Assembly: GCA_030248225.1 (NCBI GenBank)
Contig: JASANE010020157.1
Coordinates: forward strand, 20,625 to 84,624
Direction: 5' to 3'
From: Trileptium ribeirensis
Taxonomy: Eukaryota > Nematoda > Enoplea > Enoplida > Thoracostomopsidae
Length of the DNA: 64,000 nt
Below are positions 44,165 to 57,190 of the stretch, in pieces. The translations under genes and the position numbers were made by a program. The notes beneath the pieces are model-generated. The model was not told where the DNA came from and did not search any database. It was given only the letters and a program-made list of their open reading frames with translations. The stretch's first letter is position 1. Each line of letters opens with the position of its first letter.

Positions 44165-47100
44165 GTATTTGGGGACGGATGGCTCCCGGGAATTTCTGAC
44201 GATCAAGTGACAACTGGTCGAGATTTTTTCCGTATGGATCGTTCGAAATTGAGCTCTTTTTCAAGCATTCGGCCCAGCATAATCCGATACCGAAGCGTAT
44301 GGCTTGGATGCCCCGGACTAGCCACAGGCTAAAATTACCCACTCCGACGTTTGGTTTGAGCACATTTGAAATAAAATCAAACTTTTGTCTAGAAAGGCAA
44401 GGCAAGGGTTTCTAGAGTAAACAAATACATATAATGAATGTTCATAGCACTAACTGTGTATTAAAAGGTTTTTTCGACCAGGGTATTGTAAGTTTGTGCT
44501 CTCGCTTTGAGCAGGTCACTTTGTATAAAATTTTAACATTTAGCATATTTGCATTGTCGAGAACGAGAGAAAATACGGGATAACGAAAAAGGCCCGTAGA
44601 AAGTGAAATGCAGCTATGCTGTTTTCGATATATCCTAGCCTCAATAGAGCTCCCTATTCTTCTCAGCCAATCTGTTCTTTTCTCTAAACGATATAAATAG
44701 TGATGCAATTTCACTTCACAGAGGGCGGTCCGGTCTGACGCGCCCCTATTCAGTATCGCTATGTGGGCTTCCGGAATAACGAAGCCAACGAATTGGCCTT
44801 GGGATGCTAAAAAAGTCTGAACTCCGTCGCAAATGTGTTATCGGTTGTTTCAGAAACCGATAACTTTCTCACTTGTCACTCAATTATAGTCTCATGGATA
44901 TGTCATAAACAGCAACTTATACCGTTCAAATAAAAAAAGTTAAAACGACGTGTAACGTCTAAATTAGATCTGAATTTACTTAGCTTTTTCTAAATTTTAT
45001 AGATGGATCGGTCCGCTTATATCACAAGAGACTAGATTATATACTTCGCGACCTAAAATGGTGGTATGCGAGCATGTAGAATCATCACTACTACATGCAG
45101 CTATTTTGCTACATGTGTCGATATAAATACACCATTTCTGAAAAAATGGTAAATCAAATACTTTCACCACACAGTATGCGGCGAGACCCAAGTTTACAGC
45201 TTAGTCCTTGGCAACTAATAATAAATGTCATCAGTCTGTCACCTACTTCGTCGCATGGCCAGTCGTGCACAATAAACCTCGCTAGTAATCCTCAATAAAG
45301 AATCTATGTTTAGAAGAACAGCTTAGAGCGGGTACCGGTAGCCTACTGCTTATGCTATAAAGGTCCCCATGTAGAAGTTTTGTCTCCTAGTAGCACGCTT
45401 GTCATGGAGATGGCATTCCGATCCCCATATCTACTATACCCCACGAAAATTTCCATGGAGATCCCATCTATCTTTACCGAATACCAAAGGAGCCTCATTC
45501 CAGAAGCTTGCCATTTAATAAACCACTGCAGTGTTTTGCAATTTGGCATTAATTAGAAATGTATTGACCACTTAAGCTGTGACCTGAATACTGGGTTTCT
45601 CTGGGATTTTGTCTACAACTGATACAAAATATCATCTCGGTGCGGCCCCTTATGCGATGGGGATACTGGATGTTCTTATATGATTAGACAAATTAAATCA
45701 CATAAATTTTATTTAAAGAAATTTATCTGAGCTTAACTTATGAAGAAAAAATTAAGGTAATTAAGCAAAACTCTTAACTTTCTGACGTATCATCTAACAT
45801 CTGATAGTGAGCACACCTCACAGTGGACAATGGCAGACCAAATGTTTTAAATTTCCATAAAAAATTTCAGTGTACAGCTGACACGATTAAACAAACACAT
45901 ATTTTTGACAAAACTCAAGAAAAATTTTTATCCCCACCCCATGACAAGCCTGTCCATCCATCTACACCATACCATCCAGTGGTGCACACCAGAGACGGAA
46001 CAGGGTCACCATTTTGTGACCCACTGACCCGGACATTTTAGTGACCCGGTTATGGTATTAACCTAATGACGAGGCTATTTTGTGAAGCATATGATACATG
46101 ATCTGCATATTCGAAGAAGACACGGTCTTGGAAAACAGTTGAATATATCTGCTTGGAATACCTCAATTACAGACGGATTAAATTTTGTTTTCACTAGCGC
46201 TTTAGCCTGACTAAACTAGGGTTTATGTGAAATGTCTGCAATTTTCTGTCTTTTGACGTCAACTGTACGCTAATTGCATGTAATTTGGAAGTAAGCATAA
46301 GAAATAGAAGTAAAAATGTGGAAGTGTGAAAGAGTCAGATTCGCAAGCTCTGGCTCAGCCTAACCTATGTCCGGTTCGGCTGGGTTCCTACAGACAATAT
46401 TGCTGCTGTGCCTTAACTGGGCTCTTCATAACCATGTCCCCTTCGACTCAGTTCTTCCGAAGGAAAGTCACTCTCGACACAGCTTTTAGGCTCCTTCCTA
46501 AATAAGAATAGTCTGCGATAAAATAACAATTATATTTTAACAAGGAATTATATATATAACAAAAAACTTAATTTACAAACCAACAAACTAAAGTTGCTTT
46601 TAGAACTTTTAAGAAGCGACCCCAGCTTTTCCAAACACACTAGGCTCCGACAGATCTTTGGTTCTTCAGACATCATGACAGGATAGACTCGGATGTGCTC
46701 CAGTGTCAAGCTAAGCGTAGGGCAAAAAATTTTCATCCTTAGTTGAAAAAACACATATTGATCTCCGAGTTTTTTTCGTGATGCACTGCATGAACGTGCC
46801 CAACGAAGCATCCCAACACACATCAACCAACCTTCTATCATACGGGCTAAAACTTTATTGCAAATGTAGAGCGCTCGTAGTCGCAGAGCTTGATTAGCAT
46901 ACACCTGAGTTGCCCGTATTTCGGTGGTCGAGCTGAGCCTACAAAGCACTAAGCAATCACTAAACAAATTTTGGAATTGAAATTAAACCGGGTCAAGGCG
47001 TGTGACCCGGTAATTCATATGTAATTGTAATAGAACAGATGACAGTGTCTAGATCTGCCTGTTGGTTTTTACAGAAGGTGGGTGTCAAGGAGACCATATA

Positions 47101-47555
47101 TAAACATATTGCATAAAGTGTAAATAACAGCACGGCGTAGCTAACCAGATATTTAACAAAAACTCTATGGTGCAGCCTATTACCTGTGTATACGGACTTA
47201 AAACGCTACCGCAAATACTACAACGTCCAAGGCACCATATATCTACAATGGATGGTGGAGACATCAAAGAAGGATACTTCCATACGGGGCTACGTTGTAT
47301 CGTAAAACCCCGCATTAGTCCTAGCGTTAACCTTGTGGAGGTTAGACTAAGCCCAAAGTTACCAATAACGGCATATCTTGAACTTCAATTTGTTGGGTCC
47401 CAGTAGAACTTTACTGTACACGAGTGCCAAAAAAGCATAACGGCGAATGAAGCAAGCATGGAATCCAAGTGATCCAGGCTAAGGCTACCGCAACGCCTAC
47501 ATTTTGTTCAAAATATATACTAAGATTCCGCATCAGCTTAGGAATGAAACAACTA
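44165..47555. other. gene-free region with dispersed repeats
   Basis: Contains a CTTAG-type relative near 44600-44690 and an inverted GAGCCGAGCC-family copy at about 46360-46500 (GACAATATTG.., GGGCTCTTCATAACCATG). A 139-codon ORF at 46548-46967 (- strand) has no recognisable domain, and I do not call it a gene. No RNA genes seen. Confidence 0.45.
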
Positions 47556-47683
47556 CAGTTACTCGCCAAAAAGTGACCGTCGCATTTCGAGCGACTGGCT
47601 CGCTCGAGATTTCGAAACTAACTCAGAACAAATTTAATTCAATCGAGTCGCAAGCGAGCGACAGTCATTTTCGGTGGGTACGG
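47556..47683. mobile_element. mariner-like MITE, CAGT ends, copy 3
   Basis: CAGTTACTCGCCAAAAAGTG on the left and a diverged inverse on the right; inner arms contain GTCGCTCGC. TA on both sides (47554-47555, 47684-47685). Confidence 0.7.
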
Positions 47684-48479
47684 TAATCTTGTATACCATT
47701 AAGTCGGCGATTAAGCTATTAAATAGATTTACTGTGTGAAGCTTTGATAAAATTCCGAGATGCTCAATTTCGACAAATCAAGGTTTATATACCTCCTTAT
47801 CGACAATATACAACCTTCCAACACATACAAAAAAATTTACTCGGTGTAAAACCAAACTTAACAAGAATTAAGCGGTATTAATAAAGAAGGTATTTCAACG
47901 TTGTAAAAATATCTATATAACATACTGCAGTGCAATATGAACACACATTTAAACAAGAAAAACTAGGCTAAACGTTCCTAAAATCAACACAGAAAACAAT
48001 AAAACATAAAGTACGAAAACTGTAATATCAGAGCGATTAGTCGTATCAAACATCATTTCATGCAGTCATGAAGGCAGGATGATGTGTCAATATTTTTTTT
48101 CAGCGTCCATATAATAGAACTACATGGTTCAAGCTACAGTTGGTACCCAGATTTTGCTAAATAGACGCTTATTATGTGTACAATGTTCTTTATATTAAAG
48201 TTTTCTGTCACATCATGAAATATAACGAAAGGCCACATGAACATAATGTACTTCATACCAGCCGAGGAGGGTTAGTTCCCTCCATCCTGAGACATCGGAC
48301 GCCCCCACCCCAGTGTAGACCTGGTCCACTCCACCCATCGAAGATACCACATTGCTCTTGGGGGCGCCTTAGAAACGGTAAATGCCCCCCCCCAGTACGA
48401 CCCCTCAAATAGTCGAATCGTCACCATGTACGATATAAGTGGATATAATTCACATCGACGTGATATATGTATATGAATG

Positions 48480-48735
48480 AAAATGCATAATATTACGCTG
48501 TGAACAACGAGCCTGTGTCGATCTGCATTTCTCCAACTTTTCGAGCCAGTAAGAACTCCCGAGTGGTAACTGAAACCAAAAGTGGTGTCCTCGCCATAGG
48601 TCATTTTCCCACGTATACTACTCAATTTACCGACCCCGGAGGGATGGAAGAATGAGTTTTCCTGGCCCCAATTTCAGCACACTACCTAACCATCGATAGC
48701 ATAACACTCTACCGAATGAGTCACTGGGCCTTATC
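48480..48735 (-). mobile_element. tRNA-like SINE candidate
   Basis: On the - strand, GTGACTCATTCGGTAGAGTG near 48725 resembles a tRNA 5' half with A box. The following body contains GAGGACACCACTTTTGG and CACAGGCTCGTTGTTCAC. No clear B box, so confidence is low. Confidence 0.35.
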
Positions 48736-49133
48736 TGTTTTTATGTAGGTGTAATGGTCATAGCGTAACAATGCACACAAGAACGGCGATGTTTATGGTC
48801 AGGTTTGCACGGCGACTCATAAAATCCGAACGTTGACTCCCAAAATGAAAGTACAACGTTTACTGACGGATCGACGCAGCCAATAATATTCTTGGAAATT
48901 CCCAACAAAATACATATTATACTACTAGCGTTTTATGGACATAAACATAACCTAAATTTGTTGCGATTTAGTTTGCAAACAACTCGCAAACACTAACAAA
49001 TGTTCAATAGTTTGCTATTAGCAATTTTGCGAGAACATCGACTGCTTTATTTCTGTCCTTACCTAGCTTTAAGCTTGTTGTTGCACATTATAGAACTTTG
49101 AAGCTAGCACGATAGATCAGGCCATCAGAAAGT

Positions 49134-49206
49134 GAAAAGTGGAATTCGAACTCACGATTTCAGGTTTTATGCACCTTTGCTCCAACGACTCAGCTATACA
49201 AACGCA
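49134..49206 (-). repeat. tRNA-like sequence
   Basis: On the - strand, TAGCTGAGTCGTTGG fits the A box and GAGTTCGAATTCC fits the B box, at tRNA-like spacing. The anticodon arm partly pairs around a GCATAAA loop, but the acceptor stem does not. Probably a tRNA pseudogene or SINE head. Confidence 0.45.
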
Positions 49207-49361
49207 TTTGCAGCTCGTCTCAAACTATTATATAAAATGTATTAGTTCAGATTATTCGGCTATGATAACAGGAGGGTGCATATCGCTATGGTTTGGAGAT
49301 TATCAATGAGAATATCCTGAATTGGCTGACTGGGAGTTTTCCCTAAATCGCAACCACTTTA

Positions 49362-49604
49362 TTTAACCAATTTCGAGTCCAAGATTTTTGTCTGAATCAG
49401 TTTGTAAAAGCTATCAAAAAGGTTTGGAACAGTTTTGATGTCAACTAGGCTGCTCATCAAAAAGTGTAATAAAAATCCAAAGTTAAGATCAAAAGGGAGC
49501 AGCGAATTAAACGTTGATCGTAGGAATAGCTTACGTATTTTCGATACCGACACAGCAGTTTCCGCTAGGATAAGACCTGTGTCTCCGCAAAACATTTTAC
49601 GCAA
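49362..49604 (-). CDS. unrecognised exon-like ORF
   Basis: 81 codons ending FYKLIQTKILDSKLVK-TAA. AAATAAAG directly at the stop could serve as a polyadenylation signal. A TTTCAGGTATAG lies just upstream and could be an acceptor. The composition is hydrophobic and the family unknown. It may be chance. Confidence 0.2.
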
Positions 49605-50262
49605 CTATACCTGAAAGTTTACGTAACAACGTGGATGAACAAATTTAACCATGGAAATAATATGTTAAATCAGGAAAGCCAGCAACACAGGAAAGGGGTC
49701 CATTTATCTCCATTCCGGCTCAACTTCCTGTTTAGGTGGCCAACATGCTTGTGATCATAGCTGGTCCCGGATTTGACACCCTATTGCCTAATCTCGCTCT
49801 ATAATAACAACAAGGCAGCCTACAAAAAACTTTGCGGCTAAAAGTACGCACCATTTCACACAATAAAATATATAATGACTAGAACATTATTCATTCGTCA
49901 ACTATAACCATGGTTTTATGGATTGCTTCACAGCATCATTGATAAGTTCGTGTATCGGCAGGTTTAGTTAGGTAGCAAATTACTATACATACCAGCATTC
50001 ACCAGGATTGTTTCAGCTCATACGCAATCAATAATGCAGACTCACCAAGAAGCAGTTATAATGCTTAACCGCCTCAATTCAGAAACGAACTGTGACTGAT
50101 TCATTGTCCGAACGAGCAGATATAGAAAACGAAGTGGCGGCAGTAAACCTCCCGTATTTATAGTACGGCATTTAAATCGTTCACCGAAATCCAAAACGTA
50201 ATGGGTATTCAACCTCCCGTTACGTGGGCCTTCCGCATCCCACAATCATCGTCCCGTCACTA

Positions 50263-50361
50263 CTACTGTTTGCTCCGCTCCTCACGCTCAGCAGCATCAG
50301 CTTTTCGATCGAGTTCTTCCTTGAATTTCTCAACTTTGTATTTGCGTTCGAAATGCTTTAC
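50263..50361 (-). CDS. putative terminal exon of an unknown gene
   Basis: After a strong pyrimidine-rich acceptor (TTGTTTGTTTGTAG) the frame reads VKHFERKYKVEKFKEELD, then a charged Lys/Glu/Ala/Arg coiled-coil-like tail, then tandem TAG TAG. Only phase 0 is open. The composition is far from the AT-rich background and looks genuinely coding. I do not recognise the family. The preceding exons should lie to the right on the - strand, but I could not find them; satellites fill 51-52.8 kb. Confidence 0.45.
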   Translation of the reverse strand, partial: VKHFERKYKVEKFKEELDRKADAAEREERSKQ

Positions 50362-51069
50362 CTACAAACAAACAATATTAGCAAAAAACAGTGTGTTTTA
50401 GTAAAAATTGAGATCTCGAGCTGTGCTGAAAACTAGAGTAGTCCAAGAAAAATTCTAAAGCTACAGTATATACTCGCCAAAATACTAACGCTCCATCGAA
50501 AAGAATATTCGTTCAAAAAATTGAATTATATTAATTTTATAACACTTTCCAAATTTCGAGTAAGCCAATAGCTCGAGATTCGCTCCATCGAAATGTGACA
50601 CTCCTAATAATATTTGTTCGAAATCCATACTTTGCTCCACGCCCTATTGCATTTTAACGGTAATCTTTATTACGGTTCTTGTTAAGGTATCCCAGTGTTG
50701 TTTTTCGTTTTTAATATTGTAATATTTGTTTCGAAAGCTATTTACATAAAAAAAAAGAAAAATATCTTTCTATCAGCACTGCACAAAAATCCATATAATT
50801 CAGAAACTGATCGGTGAACAACTGTGATTCAGCGAATATTCAAAAACTGACAAACTTGTCCGTACGACGTGTGCAATGCTACGCACCTATAGGTTCTCAC
50901 AAGTAGTGAAAACGGAGAAGAAAAGGCGCTAAGAAATATTCCAGCTTAAAATAATGGGTTTACTGGTGTTTGTGTGCTATTTAAAATGTATGTCTTGTGT
51001 GAAAATGGTAGACAGCCCTGTGATGACCCTAAAAACAGCGATGTAATGACATGATACAGCAACAACAGG

Positions 51070-52538
51070 TTTCCGACTGGAGCAAAAACAAAAGCAAAAA
51101 AATGTGAGAATAGATAGACAAATTCTAAAACATTCCTTATCCCCACAGAAGGATAAGATAAAGCAACAACATTTCTCTGTCAGCTTTACCATCGTATTCA
51201 GTGTGCTTGAAAACCTATATAAGAATGTTTTGACACGCACCCCTGAATACCATGGCACAAAAGCAATAAAAAGTGTTCTGTGAGCATAGGTCGGCAAATT
51301 CTAAAACATTCCTTATCCCCACAGAAGGATAAGATACAGCAACAACATTTCTCTGTCAGCTTTACCATCGTATTCAGTGTGCTTGAAAACCTATATAAGA
51401 ATGTTTTGACACGCACCCCTGAATACCATGGCACAAAAGCAATAAAAAGTGTTCTGTGAGCATAGGTCGGCAAATTCTAAAACATTCCTTATCCCCACAG
51501 AAGGATAAGATAAAGCAACAACATTTCTCTGTCAGCTTTACCATCGTATTCAGTGTGCTTGAAAACCTATATAAGAATGTTTTGACACGCACCCCTGAAT
51601 ACCATGGCACAAAAGCAATAAAAAGTGTTCTGTGAGCATAGGTCGGCAAATTCTAAAACATTCCTTATCCCCACAGAAGGATAAGATAAAGCAACAACAT
51701 TTCTCTGTCAGCTTTACCATCGTATTCAGTGTGCTTGAAAACCTATATAAGAATGTTTTGACACGCACCCCTGAATACCATGGCACAAAAGCAATAAAAA
51801 GTGTTCTGTGAGCATAGGTCGGCAAATTCTAAAACATTCCTTATCCCCACAGAAGGATAAGATACAGCAACAACATTTCTCTGTCAGCTTTACCATCGTA
51901 TTCAGTGTGCTTGAAAACCTATATAAGAATGTTTTGACACACACCCCTGAATACCATGGCACAAAAGCAATAAAAAGTGTTCTGTGAGCATAGGTCGGCA
52001 AATTCTAAAATATTCCTTATCCCCACAGAAGGATAAGATAAAGCAACAACATTTCTCTGTCAGCTTTACCATCGTGTTCAGTGTGCTTGAAAAACTATAT
52101 AAGAATGTTTTGACACGCACCCCTGAATACCATGGCACAAAAGCAATAAAAAGTGTTCTGTGAGCATAGGTCGGCAAATTCTAAAACATTCCTTATCCCC
52201 ACAGAAAGATAAGATACAGCAACAACATTTCTCTGTCAGCTTTACCATCGTATTCAGTGTGCTTGAAAACCTATATAAGAATGTTTTGACACGCACCCCT
52301 GAATAACATGGCACAAAAGCAATAAAAAGTGTTCTGTGAGCATAGGTCGGCAAATTCTAAACCATTCCTTATCCCCACAGAAGGATAAGATACAACAACA
52401 ACATTTCTCTGTCAGCTTTACCATCGTATTCAGAGTGCTTGAAAACCTATATAAGAATGTTTTGACACGCAACCCTGAATAACATGGCACAAAAGCAAAA
52501 AATGTGAGAATACGTCGGCAAATTCTAAAACATTCTAT
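51070..52538. repeat. 176-bp tandem satellite, about 8 units
   Basis: Near-identical units repeat every 176 bp (for example CCATGGCACAAAAGCAATAA and CTTATCCCCACAGAAGGATA). Each contains TATATAAG and AATAAA-like motifs. The array starts and ends within a shared AAAAATGTGAGAATA motif. ORFs of about 91 codons on the - strand arise only because the repeat is open in one frame over 1.5 units. Confidence 0.97.
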
Positions 52539-52760
52539 CTCGAGATATAGCTCGCGAAAGAGTGTTACCCGGATGACCAAGTACATCCAAGATGTGGCTC
52601 TTGATGAACTGATTTCGAAATTTGTCAAACATCTATCTCGAGATATAGCTCGCGAAAGAGTGATACCCGCATGGCCAAGTACATCTAAGTTGTGGCTATT
52701 GATAAACAGGTTTCGAAATTTGCCAAACATCTATCTCGAGAAAGAGTAATACTTGGATAA
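52536..52760 (+). repeat. ~97-bp tandem repeat, 2.3 units
   Basis: CATCTATCTCGAGATATAGC, CGCGAAAGAGTG and CCAAGTACATC blocks recur at about 52537, 52630 and 52729, directly abutting the 176-bp array. Confidence 0.87.
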
Positions 52761-55700
52761 CCAAATTTCACAAAGTGTGGCCCTTGACGCTTTACAGCAT
52801 TGTCGGCGGGTTTAGCTTCTAATGGTCGGGATTTGTGATCAAATAAAAAAAATTAAGATCCATCCATCCGGTGATGAGCTGTGTTCTATACAGACGGACA
52901 AAAAAATATATTTTTATACGATTTTTGCCGCTAGCACAGCCATAGAAGGAAACTCCGCAAGTTCCGTTTCAATCGCATCGCTCGGTTTAGACCTGTCGTG
53001 TCATTTCACGCTACGATGTCCTTTTGGTGGGGGGTGGGTAAAAGTGGTTGTACACCAGGAAGCCTCAATACTTAGCTATTTTAAACAATAAAAATTTTTG
53101 GTCTCACCCCGTCATAAGGGGCTGGATATATATAGGTCCCAAATTGACAAAAACCGCAGTGACTAATTTTACGGCCTGTTTTTTTCCGGGTACTGCCGTG
53201 GCTCAGTGATAGAAATTATGGCCTTAATTCTTTTTTGCGCAGGATTAGTCATGTCTACACTGCATTTTTAGTTACACAATTTTCAAATCTACTCCAATCC
53301 TGGAGATTTGGAGCTGCCGATATGGAATTAACCCCACATTTACCCCCTCCCCTCCCGACCAAATTCTCTTTTCAGGCTTTACTCGTTACTTATGCACGGT
53401 ACATAAACGTTATTCATATATCACACCTATCTTCTGGGTTCCTTTTAAAAATACTAACCCAGGGGCTTCTTGTTACTTACCCCGGCGCCAGAATTAAAAG
53501 ATCGATTTTAGCACATTTGATTACCCACCCCCAACCATTGCTAGTTTGGGGTATGGTGGCGTGAGTACAACTCTATTAATTTGTTTGTTATGGTTCATTC
53601 CCATGAGGAAGAGAATGGTGAAACGACCTGAGCTCTATCTCACGGCGGACCTGTTGGTCTCAGGCTTCTATGCCCCCGACAACCCTTTTACCCCCTCCCT
53701 CGACCACCACCGAAATTTCGATAAAAGGGCCATGTGACGTTATTTCGATGAAATTTAGCGCGTTTAGTCCATAATACATTGTAGCACTGCATTTCGACCA
53801 CATATTATGGCATAAAATTATTTTTTGAAAATTTTCGTATTCCCCCTGCCGACCACGTTATCAGGCATGTAAACTGGCGATTGGTATGGAGTGCCATTTT
53901 GCACTCCTCACAGTGAAAATGGTAGTGCAATATTGGTTTTGAATAACGTAAGTTCGTGCTATATTATAGGCTCACAAAGGTAGTATTTTGGGGGCATGCC
54001 GGAGGCCATTTTACGGTATTTTGCTGGGCAGCTGGGGGTGGTATTTGATAAGCCATAGCATCATAACGGTTAAAAAATTTACTATAACGACCGCAAATTC
54101 GGAATCCTTGTTTTTTGATCATATGGTGTAAAAATGAAGATAATAGAAGCCAACAAAGTCATTAGTCATTCTTCCGGGACAAAAGAACATCGTAGCGTAA
54201 AATAATGCTGCCCTCTTTTACCGTCTTTAATTTTACTATCTATATAATCATAGAAAATTATTAAAACGGGGCGAGCGAAGCGAGCGGAGCTTATACTGAT
54301 GGCGTTAGGGAGAAAAATCGTGAATATTTATTTCTTTTTTGTCTGTCGCTGTCATTCAAAACTTGTTTTCGTTAGGATCGAGTTCGACAATTTTTTGTTT
54401 GATAGCAAAGGTGGACGATGTGTCCTTTGAACGCGAAAAGGTCCGGCCACTTCTTGCAGTTCAAAATGGCAAAAAACAGAGTTTTAAGAATTATTTGTCT
54501 AATCTGGCTATACGAGTACCGGTTTCTCGCAGCACAAATCTCGTGACATAGGCTTCAAATCGAAAAATGAACTCTTAGAATCAACTTATCGAGATCTACA
54601 ATTTTGCTATTACTTTTTTATGGGACCACTCTCTGGTTCATCGATCCGTTCCCAGAAATAGCGATTTTTCACATTCTGCGGTGTTATTGATTGTTTTTAC
54701 GCAACATGCAAGAACCGTACATTTTCAGCATTTTAAAAATTTAACATTTTGGTAGTTTGAAGCATTGACTCTCCAGCTAGAAACATGTTTGTTCTAACAG
54801 TACAACGTACAATGCAGAAGGGCTTTACAAAGAAATTATACATTCTTCAATGCCTATGAGAAAAGAAATGAATGCAAGTAGGCAGTAGCATAGCGCAAAG
54901 GCACATCTATATGCACATTTAGATTCCATTACTCGTCAAACAGAAAAAACCGCAAAAATTGGTCAATCCAGTGGTGACTTATGCGCGACACAACAGATGA
55001 ATATCAAACAATAATTGTTCTGCAAAGTATTTTTAAAAAAACTCATTCCGCAATAAGTCAGCATTGTCAAGATTATACGAAGCAGAAATGTATAATGTGA
55101 TTCACACTAACATGATATTGCCGACTCATTCCGTTCTAGTGCAACTTGAATTTATATTTAAAGCCATCACATGTAAGCTGCGAACAACAAAGAGGGTGGT
55201 GATACGCACTGAAAGATTTAGTTTTCGAAAGAGCTATAGAAAAAAAAACATAAAAACAATAGAACAAAATGTAAAAAAATAGTAAAATATCAAAAATATT
55301 AATAGTTTCCGTTTTTGGGAAATATTTGGCCGGTTTGTAGCTCATAACGCAGGAAAACTAAGATACCCAAAATTGTGACTATATTCCGCTTTCAACTGGT
55401 ATTTTAGCTTTACACCAGGCACAAATTATTAATGAGGGATGAGTAAAATGAGCAATTTCTGAAAGAGGGTCATTTTGTGCAGCTAAATATTTCTAAACGG
55501 AACGTACTCAAACTGGAACTCCAAGGCTAAATCCAAGATGAGCCATATCAGCTAGCATTCAAAGGAAGCGGGGCCCAGTTATTTTCAAACAACACTTTAT
55601 CAAAGATATCAGGCTTCTGCAAACTACCCAAACTAATACCTGGAGGTCATGACCTGCGCCCCCCTCCCAACAAGGCCAGAAATAAGGGGAACCGAAAATA

Positions 55701-56250
55701 CCTGTGCGGCGATTCCATCAGTTCATCTGGGGGTAACCCAAGCTGAACTGGTGGATGATAAAAATCTGTAACCGTCAGAAATTGTCAAAAATACCTAATT
55801 TATCAACTGATTGCAATTGTGCTTACTTAAAAGGGAAAATTTTAATTATTTTAGCTCCGCAGGGAAAATTTTGGAGACTTTGTTAACCAAAATGGCGAAA
55901 TCCGCCATACAGAAATTTGGTAATTTTTAATCGCACACGAAAGTACCTGGGAGACATGAATTGGGGTCCATGATTTACTTGGATAGGCATGTACCGAGGG
56001 AACCTTGGGGAAGTCCAAATACCTGGGAGGGCGTCCCCCTAATTTGTTAAGCCAGGATGCATCCTATAATACAACAGTCTTAGGAAAATTCTTCCAGCCG
56101 AGAGTCGCAATTCTCTTCAAAATACAAAACCATTTACCTTGGCTAAAGAGAACTCTGAGCATATGTTGTGGGTAACAAAGTTTCCTTGTTTTTTTGTCCG
56201 GACATATTAATTGGTTCATGCCAATCATTGTTCGACAGGCTTTGTTTTAG
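52761..56250. other. gene-free, probably old repeats
   Basis: C-rich and G-rich stretches (53330-53480, 53990-54060), a GGGCGAGCGAAGCGAGCGGA motif at 54272, and ORFs under 110 codons with no recognisable domain. A tRNA-like A box (GTGGCTCAGTGATAGA) near 53205 has no B box. Confidence 0.4.
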
Positions 56251-56444
56251 ACGAGGTGTATCATGTATGCGGATCCGAAAACACGTTATATAAATTTACG
56301 ATTACTCAAACAGGAAATCCAGCACTTGTCACAACTGACTGTCGCTTTACGACAGAGCGAGCAGCGAGCGAACAAGGAGCGTAAAATCAAAGTACGACTT
56401 TACTTTCCCACGAATAGATTCGCAGCGACCAACGATCCATTGTG
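56251..56444 (+). CDS. putative internal exon of an unknown gene
   Basis: Acceptor GCTTTGTTTTAG and a strong donor GTGAGTAC bracket 64 codons, phase 0 in and 2 nt over. The product is helical and charged (LLKQEIQHLSQLTVALRQSE, NKERKIKVRLYFP). A second frame is also open over part of it, so coding status is uncertain. No partner exon found. Confidence 0.3.
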
Positions 56445-57029
56445 GTGAGTACGATTGCGTTTCGTTAAAAAATCTACGACTCACTTACCCATTGTGGAGG
56501 GCAACTCTTTGTGAATTCAGCAAATAATTTTGAGCAACTGACCGCGTTACCCTCATTGTCGTCGAGGCATTTATGGTAGGCGTCTCGTGCAGACCAGCAT
56601 AGTTCGCGATCTTTTTTCAAAACAACTGGCGGTGTTGTCGACATTATTTCCAATTTTTAGTCACCGTTTCATTATTCTGTTATATATATATAGGTCTGAA
56701 TTTTATAATATGCTGATCATAGATTTATGGCATAGATGGTACGCGGAGTTATCCCCTAAGGGTTGGACCCCTAAGCTAGGTGGGCGAAAATTTCGGCAAA
56801 ATCTGATAAATTTTGCCAGAGAAAATTATGAGTTGCTAAAAATTTCATATCAATCCCTCTGGCCTGCCCTACAGCCCTCCCGAGAATCATCTATCTCCTA
56901 AACCTATGGACATATTGCACCTACGCTATAGATCCATCCGCATCAAATATATATATATATATTCAGAGAAGATGAATTGGTATCAGTGATGTAAGCTGAC
57001 CAGACTTATAAAATTTGTCAGTCTGGACT

Positions 57030-57190
57030 GCAGGGCCGGTCCAATACGGTTCAAATTAAATTCACGATATTTTGATTATTTAAATTTGTTATTCAGAGTT
57101 GCTGCACAATTCCTTAACGTGTGTTATATTTCCCCAAACATAACGTAATCAAAACTGCAACCCAAAATAAGCGCCAGTGAATTATTTGGT
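57030..57190. repeat. dispersed repeat shared with 15340-15520
   Basis: CACAATTCCTTAACGTGTG and AATCAAAACTGC blocks match the copy beside F8A in order and spacing, with divergence. Confidence 0.45.

Noticed and set aside
46548..46967. 139-codon - strand ORF
   Set aside because: No domain and no splice or start context. It lies beside dispersed repeats and overlaps an inverted GAGCCGAGCC-type area. Most likely chance.
49134..49206. Functional tRNA gene
   Set aside because: A and B boxes are present, but acceptor and anticodon stems do not pair properly.
51198..52730. Series of overlapping ~91-codon - strand ORFs with the same protein
   Set aside because: They repeat exactly with the 176-bp satellite, shift frame between units and end at the same place. 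They are by-products of a repeat that is open in one frame.
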